A stretch of 14,052 bases of DNA from Thiotrichaceae bacterium (GTDB lineage Bacteria; Pseudomonadota; Gammaproteobacteria; Thiotrichales; Thiotrichaceae): contig JALWYT010000258.1 of NCBI GenBank assembly GCA_026992705.1, forward strand, positions 1-14,052. The letters are read 5' to 3'. Positions 1-6,770 of the stretch are shown one piece after another (the first letter of the stretch is position 1; each line of letters begins with the position of its first letter). Under the pieces are notes generated by a model, which had not been told where the DNA came from, made no database searches, and worked only from the letters and a program-made list of their open reading frames with translations. Position numbers and translations under genes: made by a program.

Positions 1-20
1 TTTTTAAAAATATAACATTT

Positions 21-127
21 GTAGCCCGCATGGAGCTTTGCGGAATGCGAGGAATATGCCACTGACTTTAACATATTGATATTACAATAAAAATTCCCTG
101 CGTTACGTTGCACTTCACGCAGGCTAC
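21..127. repeat. Pair of inverted REP-like palindromes (BIME-like)
   Basis: Two 35-nt units face each other: 21-55 on the plus strand and 93-127 on the minus strand. Read in their own orientation both begin GTAGCC and end GGAAT, and 23 of 35 positions agree. Each folds on itself. The 93-127 unit has a perfect 7-bp stem CCTGCGT/ACGCAGG, and the 21-55 unit has CGCAT/ATGCG extended by CC/GG across a mismatch. A GTAG tetranucleotide before an imperfect palindrome is the known signature of REP elements mobilised by RAYT (REP-associated tyrosine transposase) enzymes. No RAYT gene is visible here. The minus-strand unit is followed by GAATTTTTATT, so it could also terminate the gene at 160-2433. Confidence 0.7.
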
Positions 128-159
128 GGTTTATCTTTTATGGTTAAATACAAATTAAC

Positions 160-2433
160 TTAATCATCCAATTTAAAATCCGTTAAGTCTTTTTGCTTGG
201 ATTTGTCATCAGCGGGTTTTACGCCTAAATCAAAATCAATTAATTCAGGCTTAGCGGGCTTTTTCTTGCTTGTTTGCTCTTTGTTTGCTGTTTGTTTGGA
301 TAAGCCTGCAAAACGGTTGTCAGCGGTTGAGACTTTTTTAGCTTTAGGTTGGCTAAATTTAGGTTGCATTTTTTGAGGCTTGGGTTTTGCAATGGGTACT
401 GGTTTTTTGCTGAGTTTTAATAAAATCCAAATAATTGGCAGTAGTACAAGAGCAACTAAGGCGAGCCAGATTCCCCAGTTTATTCCTTTACTAATGGGTA
501 TTTCTAAGCTAGGGATTAACTCCATAGCGTCTCCATCACTTTGTGGTTTTTTATTGCTTACTTCAGCTTCTTTTTTATTTGTATTCGCTGAATGATCAGA
601 CATTTGTTCTGTAGTTGATTCATCATCTGCTTGCCGTTCTTCGGTTTGATTTGCATCACTTATGACTTGAATATCATCCGTATTTATCGCTTCAATTGTC
701 TGTTGTTTTATCGTTTGATTTTTTTCTCTTGTTGTTTGGGTGTCATCGGTATTAGTATCTCGCTCTGTAACTTGAGCATCATCACTAGCCTTATCGTCTT
801 GTATATCTATTTCTGTAGGCAGAACAATAATACTTGCTGTGGCAATATTTTCATTGCCTCTTTCATCTTTAATATACAAGGTGACTCGGTGTTTTCCTTC
901 TTCCATGCCTGTTGTATTTACGGTGAATTGATCAGCACTTGATTTATTACCTGCTTCATCTGTCCAAATTAATTCAATATTACCACGTGTGTCATACAGT
1001 GAAGTGCTTTCAAAATGAACAGTTTCACCTTGTTTAACACTGATTGTAAAGGGGGAAATAACGGCTTTAGGTTTTATCCATGCTTGAGATACGGATAATT
1101 GTATAGGAGCACTCTCAAACGTGCCTTCACCATTGATAATGGCTTTGGCAATAATTTCAATACTACCTGATTTTTCAAGGGTATAGGTCAATTTAGGTGC
1201 TTTGCTGTGTATGGTCTTACCATCAATAATAAAGTCATAGCGAGTTTTGCTGGCTTGTGGTTTGGGATTTACTTTGGCAATAATATTAGTTTTGTCACCT
1301 ACTTCTAAGCCTTCTGTTTTTGCAGTAACTTGGACTTTAAACTTTTCATCCACTGCTCTAACGTAGTGAATTTTATTATCATCTTCGGTGCGAATAGTAC
1401 CAGCAGGTGGCATTTGTTCCAGAATTCCCGAACCACCTTTGACGATTTTATCGCGTGTGTTGCCGACTTCTAGCCCTAAGCTTTTTAATAAAGCCTCGGC
1501 TTTTTTCTCATTCATTCCAACAATATTGGGAACTTTAATTTTGCGTGGAACATATTTGCCAATATGGACCTGTTTGGATGCAGAGTGTATCCAAGGCTGA
1601 CCAGGTAGGCGAGCACTGGCGGTTAAAATCACGGTGCCTTCTTCATCGAATACATGGGTAAATGTCGATGATTTGCTGGTATAGCTTTTGCCTGAAATGC
1701 TTACTTGATAGACAAAATGCTCATCAGGCTCTGGTTCTGGCGTGAGTTTCATCTCCATCGTGATTTCACGGGTGACTTGTAGATAGTCTTTGGGTTCTAA
1801 GGTAAAGGTAAGTTTTTTGTTACTACTTGAGGTCTTTTTTTGCCACTTTTCGGGTTCAGCATCGGTTTTTTTAGAGATAGAGTTTTGTATTATTTCGGTT
1901 ACGGGATTTGCCTCAATAGCTTGTTCAGGAGCTAATGGTATAATTTCAGTATCATCTTTCTGTGTTTCTACTGTGGAAACCTCTTTTAATGTTTGTTGTT
2001 TTTCTTTTGTGATTTCGTCAGATACAGGAAATGTTGCTATTAGGGTAGGGGATTCAGCTTGCTTGGCTTGCTCATTTATTGGAGTGGTTTTTGGTGAACT
2101 TTGTACTGCTGGTGTTGGAATAGCTACTACAACATTGATTGCAGTCATTCGTTCAATCTCAGAGTTTACAGGTTGGTCTTGTAAAATGATTGTACCTTCT
2201 TGGGCATTACTTTCTTGCTCAATCACACTGCCTAAAACAAGGTCATATTCAGGTAGTAAGTCACTTGCTTGTTGTAAAGTTAAACCAATTAAAGAGGGAA
2301 CAACACTCTTATAGCCTTGATCGACTTCTACTGTTGTTTCATTATTATTTTCTGCTTGAATAACAAATAGAAATGATGGCAAAAATAATAAGCTCATCAG
2401 AAAAAATATTTTAAAGCAAAATCTAAACAACAT
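160..2433 (-). CDS. Exported, membrane-anchored PASTA/PKD-domain protein of unknown function
   Basis: 757 aa. Residues 1-27 form a strongly hydrophobic signal peptide or anchor ending near VIQA. A PASTA domain (about 44-104, starting VPSLIGLTLQQA) is followed by a Pro/Thr/Glu-rich linker (about 105-205). Then come a beta-rich Ig-like segment (207-291), a second PASTA domain (300-360, VPNIVGMNEKKAEALL), another Ig-like segment (363-449) and a PKD-like segment (455-537). An acidic Asp/Thr/Gln linker leads to one transmembrane helix (about 652-674) and an 80-residue Lys/Pro-rich tail with two similar acidic motifs, LIDFDL and LTDFKL. The start is supported by AAGG 8 nt upstream. PASTA domains bind peptidoglycan or muropeptides in Ser/Thr kinases and PBPs, but no kinase or transpeptidase domain is present. 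I infer a periplasmic wall-binding or structural role with a cytoplasmic tail. It is divergent from the MBL gene. The precise function is unknown. Confidence 0.85.
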   Translation of the reverse strand: MLFRFCFKIFFLMSLLFLPSFLFVIQAENNNETTVEVDQGYKSVVPSLIGLTLQQASDLLPEYDLVLGSVIEQESNAQEGTIILQDQPVNSEIERMTAINVVVAIPTPAVQSSPKTTPINEQAKQAESPTLIATFPVSDEITKEKQQTLKEVSTVETQKDDTEIIPLAPEQAIEANPVTEIIQNSISKKTDAEPEKWQKKTSSSNKKLTFTLEPKDYLQVTREITMEMKLTPEPEPDEHFVYQVSISGKSYTSKSSTFTHVFDEEGTVILTASARLPGQPWIHSASKQVHIGKYVPRKIKVPNIVGMNEKKAEALLKSLGLEVGNTRDKIVKGGSGILEQMPPAGTIRTEDDNKIHYVRAVDEKFKVQVTAKTEGLEVGDKTNIIAKVNPKPQASKTRYDFIIDGKTIHSKAPKLTYTLEKSGSIEIIAKAIINGEGTFESAPIQLSVSQAWIKPKAVISPFTISVKQGETVHFESTSLYDTRGNIELIWTDEAGNKSSADQFTVNTTGMEEGKHRVTLYIKDERGNENIATASIIVLPTEIDIQDDKASDDAQVTERDTNTDDTQTTREKNQTIKQQTIEAINTDDIQVISDANQTEERQADDESTTEQMSDHSANTNKKEAEVSNKKPQSDGDAMELIPSLEIPISKGINWGIWLALVALVLLPIIWILLKLSKKPVPIAKPKPQKMQPKFSQPKAKKVSTADNRFAGLSKQTANKEQTSKKKPAKPELIDFDLGVKPADDKSKQKDLTDFKLDD

Positions 2434-2512
2434 TGTTAGTACCTTACCCAGTTTTCACATTTAATAGATGGTAGTATAGGCTATATTCCACCCATATACG
2501 GAGTAGTTAATT

Positions 2513-3598
2513 ATGATAAAAATACTCAACCACTTTTTTATTAGTGGCTTTATTTTATACAGCTTACCGCTTTCGGCAGAAGAAGCTTTAAACCGACAAG
2601 AGCTTGATCATAAATTTGGCACAATACCAAATCACTATCATTTGCCTAAAACACCATTTGATACAGATGATATACCGAGTGTTGCATTAAAAACCAATGC
2701 TAAAAGCAGTGATGTATTGCCGGTTTACCGAATGACACCTACTACCTATTTCTTTTATGGGAATATAGCTGAAGTTGATGAAAATAATCGTGGCTTTAAT
2801 GCTAATGCAGGTTTTATTGTTACATCTGAAGGTGTTGTTGTGATTGATTCACTTGGTAGCCCTCTTTTAGGGGAGCGAATGATTAGTACAATTAAGCAAG
2901 TTACAGATAAACCTATAAAATACCTTATTATAACCCATAACCATCCTGATCATTCTTATGGTGCTATTGCATTTAAAAAGTTGGGTGGCGTTAAGATTAT
3001 TGGTCATAAAGAAACAATAAAATATATCAGGTCAGGGCGTGTTGAACACTCTGTTGATTATCGTAAAACCTTTATTGAGAAAGATATGCAGGGTTTTGAA
3101 CCTGTTGTTCCTGATATAATGATTGGGGGAGAACTTTATAGTAAAACACGCATTACGCTAGGGGATCATCATTTTGATATTTACAATACAGGCAGTCATC
3201 ATTCATTTGGTGACTTGATTGTGCATCAAGTTGAAGAAAATTTTGTTTGGATTTCTGACCTTGCCTTTAATAATCGTACAACCTATATGGCAGACGGCAA
3301 TTCAAAACACGCTATCGAGGTAGAAAACTGGCTGTTAAAAACTTTCAAAAATGCAGAATTAATGATACCTGGGCATGGCAGTATGCAAACCCCTGATTTT
3401 CCAATGGTAAAAAAAACCAGAGATTATATTCAACGATTACGAGACCGCATGGCGGAGGCAATAGAAAATGATGTAGATTTACAAACTGCTGTTGATCACA
3501 CCGACTTCCCTAATTGGAAAGATGTGCCTTTGTACGAATTAAATCATAAAAAGAATATTGATTTTGTCTATCGAGAAATGGAGCAAGAATTATTTTAA
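2513..3598 (+). CDS. Exported metallo-beta-lactamase-fold hydrolase
   Basis: 361 aa with a signal peptide (about 1-22, ending PLSAEE), so probably periplasmic. The MBL-fold zinc site appears complete. THNHPDH gives H142, H144, D146 and H147; the third-strand histidine is in GSHHSFGD (H229 or H230); the bridging aspartate is D249 in ISDLAF; the last histidine is H288 in PGHG. GFIVTSEGVVVIDS (101-114) is the usual fold entry. The start is backed by GGAG at 2500-2503, 9 nt before ATG. Exported MBL proteins of this general shape include B3-like hydrolases, SoxH-type proteins and the zinc hydrolases of quinoprotein systems. Nothing nearby points to sulfur or quinoprotein metabolism, so the substrate is not assigned. 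The C-terminal 70 residues form a helical extension (YIQRLRDRMAEAIEND). Confidence 0.88.
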   Translation: MIKILNHFFISGFILYSLPLSAEEALNRQELDHKFGTIPNHYHLPKTPFDTDDIPSVALKTNAKSSDVLPVYRMTPTTYFFYGNIAEVDENNRGFNANAGFIVTSEGVVVIDSLGSPLLGERMISTIKQVTDKPIKYLIITHNHPDHSYGAIAFKKLGGVKIIGHKETIKYIRSGRVEHSVDYRKTFIEKDMQGFEPVVPDIMIGGELYSKTRITLGDHHFDIYNTGSHHSFGDLIVHQVEENFVWISDLAFNNRTTYMADGNSKHAIEVENWLLKTFKNAELMIPGHGSMQTPDFPMVKKTRDYIQRLRDRMAEAIENDVDLQTAVDHTDFPNWKDVPLYELNHKKNIDFVYREMEQELF

Positions 3599-3633
3599 CT
3601 TGATAAGTTTTTTGATTGTAAATTATAGTTACC

Positions 3634-3654
3634 CAGCGTAGTAAATATACGCTG
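3634..3654. terminator. Possible bidirectional terminator hairpin
   Basis: A perfect 7-bp inverted repeat CAGCGTA/TACGCTG with a 7-nt AT-rich loop lies in the gap between two convergent genes (stops at 3598 and 3690). Neither side has a clear T-run, so intrinsic termination is uncertain. Position is the main support. Confidence 0.35.
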
Positions 3655-3689
3655 AGCAGTTACATTAATTCCGCAATATAGATTGGGTG

Positions 3690-5069
3690 TTAGTTATTAA
3701 ATCCACTGTCTAAATCAAAGAAACTATCGGGACTAGCAGAAAAATTTCCTGCTGCAAGATTAGAAATTGTTAGTGATAATTCCTCGTCAGCAATCAATGT
3801 TGAGTAGTCAATAAAAATAGAAGTAGGGTAGCCTGATATAGGATCGTAATTGACTTGAATATTATCTGCACCTGAATCAATCGCATTTTGAATAATATCA
3901 AATAAACTATCAATTGAGGCATTTGCTTGACTGTAATCATCAGGTACAGGTTGAAATGTATCTGCAAAGACATCATCAACAGTACCATCGGGAGCAACAT
4001 TATTGATAGTTGGACGGATTGCACTCAGTGGTGCAAAAGCACTACGTTCTAGGCGAAAGTGGTAACCTGTTTGCTTAAAGCCAGAGTTTTCCCATTTTTC
4101 TCTGTTTTGATTTAACAAGCTTTGTACGTCAGCATTTTTACCATTGAGGAAATTATCAATATCCTTTTGCGTAATGGTATGGAAAGAGATATTTGTCGTA
4201 CCTGTTGACTCATCAAATTGTCTAATAACCGCCGTATCACCAACAGATAATTTGCCATCACCATTATTATCAATAACAGATTTTACAGTCGGTGCACTGG
4301 TAAATACACGTCCACCAAATAAGGCTTCATTTAAGCGTTGTTGCTGTTCATTAGATAAGCCATTAGAAATATCCAGTAAAGGATTAGTCGGTGGATTTTC
4401 AATGGCAGCAATATCATCAGCCGTTAAAACATGATTAACAATTTGATCTAAACCTGCAATACCACCGGTTTTGTGTAGCTTAACAATGTCGCCTTCGCTT
4501 AATTTGCCGTCACCGTCTTTATCAATTGCCACACCTGTAAATTCAGTGGTAATACCATCGACAACATTTGGGGGTGGGGTGTGATTAAAACGTGCGGAAA
4601 TAGCCGCTTGTTGTTCAGGCGTAAGGTTTAAAACTGAGGGGAAGGAGTTTGAGTTAATGGTTTCAACATCTTCCTCTGTCAAAATAATAATCTGGATCGC
4701 ATTGCCGCGTCTTATTTCAAGCTGATCACCTGCACTGAGTGCTTGATTTTTATCCTTATCTAAAATTCGGTAATCACCATTGCCAATATTAAAGCGTTGG
4801 CGAATGGCATCATCTTGATCGCCTGTTAAGGGCAATGGCTTTAGCGTGTGATGATTATATTGCTGATCAAGCAAGGCTTGAATTAATTGCGTGATTAATT
4901 GTTGAATCAAATTAATCAATAATTGCTGGGGAAATGGCAAATATTGAAAACCACCACCCCAGTTATTTTGTGGATACAATGGTGCATAGGAAGGTCGTGG
5001 CAATGATATCTCACCAAAGTCACTACGCCGCCCAGTGGCTTCATTGGATGTATTAGAAAAAATATGCAT
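3690..5069 (-). CDS. Three EF-hand-like repeats plus DUF6174-like domain protein
   Basis: 459 aa with no classical signal peptide. Residues 46-70 form a Leu/Ile/Gln-rich amphipathic helix (LLINLIQQLITQLIQALLDQ). Three tandem units follow at about 81-139, 149-224 and 238-307. Each starts with an LT/LS..QQ..I/L..RF-like helix, carries a 12-residue Ca-type loop and ends LT..D...I. The loops are DKDKNQALSAGD (104-115), DKDGDGKLSEGD (183-194) and DNNGDGKLSVGD (267-278), with Asp instead of Glu at position 12. The C-terminus (about 322-440) has the order I associate with DUF6174: EKW...G...YHFRLER, then SLFDIIQNAIDSGAD, then NYDPISGYPTSIFIDY and ADEE. DUF6174 members I recall have a Cys pair after the YxxxLxR strand, but here that site reads AFA. 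GGAG at 5078-5081 supports the start. Calcium binding is inferred and the function is unknown. Confidence 0.85.
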   Translation of the reverse strand: MHIFSNTSNEATGRRSDFGEISLPRPSYAPLYPQNNWGGGFQYLPFPQQLLINLIQQLITQLIQALLDQQYNHHTLKPLPLTGDQDDAIRQRFNIGNGDYRILDKDKNQALSAGDQLEIRRGNAIQIIILTEEDVETINSNSFPSVLNLTPEQQAAISARFNHTPPPNVVDGITTEFTGVAIDKDGDGKLSEGDIVKLHKTGGIAGLDQIVNHVLTADDIAAIENPPTNPLLDISNGLSNEQQQRLNEALFGGRVFTSAPTVKSVIDNNGDGKLSVGDTAVIRQFDESTGTTNISFHTITQKDIDNFLNGKNADVQSLLNQNREKWENSGFKQTGYHFRLERSAFAPLSAIRPTINNVAPDGTVDDVFADTFQPVPDDYSQANASIDSLFDIIQNAIDSGADNIQVNYDPISGYPTSIFIDYSTLIADEELSLTISNLAAGNFSASPDSFFDLDSGFNN

Positions 5070-5081
5070 GGCTTATTCTCC

Positions 5082-5337
5082 ATTAATTAGACCCAAATCC
5101 GCATTGCAGCCACGAATTCAGGTTAAAAACACAGCATGGCAAATAGCAATCACCATGCCACCCAATGCATATTTTGTAGGCTCACCCCACAGAACTATGC
5201 GGTTTCATCATAAATAGAAAAGGCACGATATTGGGAGATAGAATTGGATGGATTGATAAATTAAGGGGATTAGGTGTAGCAAGGCTATATAAAATATCTT
5301 TTTAAACAGTCACCAAGCAAGTGGCTTAAATTCATCA
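5082..5337. other. Non-coding stretch, presumed promoter region of the EF-hand gene
   Basis: I see no credible gene here. It holds an inverted repeat GCATGG (5134-5139) / CCATGC (5153-5158) with a 13-nt spacer. Minus-strand transcription of the gene ending at 3690 must start in or beyond this region, but I could not find a convincing -35/-10 pair. The right end may contain more decayed sequence from the DUF4143 remnant that follows. Confidence 0.4.
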
Positions 5338-5581
5338 GTTAATTTTTATCATTTTAGAGAAACCAAAATGAAATTGACATTATTATAGAAACTCGTTCAG
5401 GCAACCTTTATGCGATTAAAATAAAAGCAACATCAACCGTCAGACCTGCTGATTTTAAAACGATGAAGAAATTTGCAGAGCAGTAAAAAATCGCTTTAAA
5501 ATGGGAATATTATTCTATGATGGTGAATTAGTGTTATCATCTGGCGAGCAGTTTTTAGCTGTCCCATTAAACTGGCTATAA
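5338..5581 (+). pseudogene. Remnant of a DUF4143-type ATP-binding protein (C-terminal end only)
   Basis: Three reading frames must be joined. Frame one (from 5338) reads VNFYHFRET. After a shift at 5365-5366, frame two reads NEIDIIIETRSGNLYAIKIK and then ATSTVRPADFKTMKKFAEQ, ending at a TAA (5484-5486). After a second shift, frame three (from 5486) reads KNRFKMGILFYDGELVL, SSGEQFLAVPLNWL and a TAA at 5579-5581. This is the typical C-terminus of AAA ATPases with DUF4143, in which YxFR...NEVD, IEVKA and a VxLYDGE...AVP motif follow one another. Each junction is explained by loss of one base. The N-terminal ATPase part is not recognisable upstream. The final stop overlaps the 3' end of folB-folK by 3 nt, so the two are convergent. 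Confidence 0.82.
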
Positions 5582-6412
5582 AACCACCCGCTTCAACCCC
5601 GAGCGATCTAGCCCTGATTGCTTGGCGATTTCAGCAATACTTATTTTAAGTTCAGGGTGTATCACATCGGCTGCGATTTCTTCGAGTGGGAATAAGACGA
5701 AAGGGTATTTGAGGATTTCTTTTCGGGGTAGGTCTTTTTCAGGTTGTAGGATGAGGTCGTTATAGAGCAATAAATCAATATCTAATGTACGTGGGCTAAA
5801 TTTTTCGCTATTGCGTTCTCTAGCGTGTAAATGCTCGAGGTTTTTAAGATAGAATTCAATATCATGGACTGAACGATCAGTTTCTATACCAGCAGCGAGA
5901 TTGTAGAAGCTATCACCTTCAAAACCATAGGCTTCGGTTTCATAAATATTGGAGAAAACAATATCAGGATAATCATCTTGTAGATGCTGCATAACGGAGC
6001 GAATATTTTCTTCTTTGTTGATATTACTACCAATACTTAAGAATACTTTGGCTTTGTCTTTTTTGCGATGCCGTTCAATACAAACGCCCACTTCGCTAGA
6101 ATCTTTAACAGCATAGGGTTTGCCCAAGCGAAGCTTTAGCCAAGGGATATTCATCTCATTCAATAGCATATCGGCAATGCGTTCTGCCAATGTTTCGACA
6201 AGTTGAAAGCGGCTGTTTTCAGCAAGCTTTTTGATGCGTTGAGCGGCTTCTTTATAATTCAGTGTATCAACAATGTCGTCTGATGCAGCAGGTTTGGTGT
6301 TGTCCCAGCCCATTTCTAAATCAATACGAATTTGTTGCTTGATGCTTCGCTCCCAATCATAAATTCCAATTAATACATCAATGCGTAGATCATAGATATA
6401 AACAATGTCCAT
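5576..6412 (-). CDS. folBK: Fused dihydroneopterin aldolase / HPPK (FolB-FolK), folate synthesis
   Basis: 278 aa from ATG at 6412. An in-frame TTG at 6424 would add four residues, but GGGA just before the ATG looks like its ribosome site. Residues 1-115 are FolB, which makes 6-hydroxymethyl-dihydropterin: Y53 in DTLNYKEA, E73 in LVETLAERIA and K98 in LRLGKPYA match conserved active-site positions. Residues 122-275 are FolK, which pyrophosphorylates that product: FLSIGSN (124-130), ETEAYG..GDSFYNLAAGIET (158-177), RTLDIDLLLY with Mg-binding D211 and D213, and LPRKEILKYPFVLFPLEEIA. The linker is only about six residues (RKKDKA). The two activities are consecutive steps, so fusion allows channelling. 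folB and folK are adjacent genes in pseudomonads, a likely origin of the fusion. Confidence 0.95.
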   Translation of the reverse strand: MDIVYIYDLRIDVLIGIYDWERSIKQQIRIDLEMGWDNTKPAASDDIVDTLNYKEAAQRIKKLAENSRFQLVETLAERIADMLLNEMNIPWLKLRLGKPYAVKDSSEVGVCIERHRKKDKAKVFLSIGSNINKEENIRSVMQHLQDDYPDIVFSNIYETEAYGFEGDSFYNLAAGIETDRSVHDIEFYLKNLEHLHARERNSEKFSPRTLDIDLLLYNDLILQPEKDLPRKEILKYPFVLFPLEEIAADVIHPELKISIAEIAKQSGLDRSGLKRVVL

Positions 6413-6440
6413 GTGTTTTCCCAAGAACCAAATTGAGTTT

Positions 6441-6449
6441 ATTATAACA
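6441..6449 (-). promoter_or_regulatory. Extended -10 promoter for folB-folK
   Basis: On the minus strand this reads TGTTATAAT, a perfect extended -10 (TGnTATAAT). No good -35 lies 16-18 nt upstream, as expected for extended -10 promoters. Transcription would start near 6434, about 20 nt before the folB ATG at 6412. Confidence 0.6.
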
Positions 6450-6529
6450 TCTTAGTAATTACTTAGTGTAAAATGCACTGGATTATTAGAGCACTACAAC
6501 TGCAAATACAAGCAAGTTAATAAAATCCT

Positions 6530-6727
6530 ATGTCACAGCTTTTTGTCACCCTTGGAATCGTTATTTTTATTTTTTCAATTTCAACAGCGTTTCTTGTGTT
6601 AATTCGGTATTTTTTTCCAAGTTTTGATAATTTCTTACCAGAGGGTTGGGGGAGGTGGTTAACGTTTCGCTATGTGTCATATGCTATATTAATTGGTGCT
6701 ATTTTTTTGTTATTAGGAACAAATTAA
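6530..6727 (+). CDS. Small two-helix membrane protein, unknown
   Basis: 65 aa, with hydrophobic segments at about 4-28 (LFVTLGIVIFIFSISTAFLVL) and 46-63 (FRYVSYAILIGAIFLLLG) separated by a short charged/aromatic loop (RYFFPSFDNFLPEGWGRW). The two-helix hairpin with an LP-containing loop is loosely like small DUF2905-type proteins, but the LPGD motif of that family is absent, so I do not assign it. No clear Shine-Dalgarno precedes the ATG. It is divergent from folB-folK and convergent with lnt. A real gene is favoured by the coherent membrane pattern and by the lack of any other explanation for the gap. Confidence 0.55.
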   Translation: MSQLFVTLGIVIFIFSISTAFLVLIRYFFPSFDNFLPEGWGRWLTFRYVSYAILIGAIFLLLGTN

Positions 6728-6770
6728 GAAATATAAAATTATTTGGGTAGAATTTCCTAAAAAATACAGC

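Noticed and set aside
1790..2314. 174-codon open frame antisense to the PASTA gene
   Set aside because: Its composition is the complement of the low-complexity linker, with no ribosome site and no recognisable motif.
5035..5217. 60-codon plus-strand frame over the start of the EF-hand gene
   Set aside because: It overlaps the well-supported start and ribosome site on the other strand and has no family likeness.
6413..6424. Upstream TTG start for folB-folK
   Set aside because: It adds only MGKH, and the GGGA just before the ATG at 6412 is better explained as the ribosome site.
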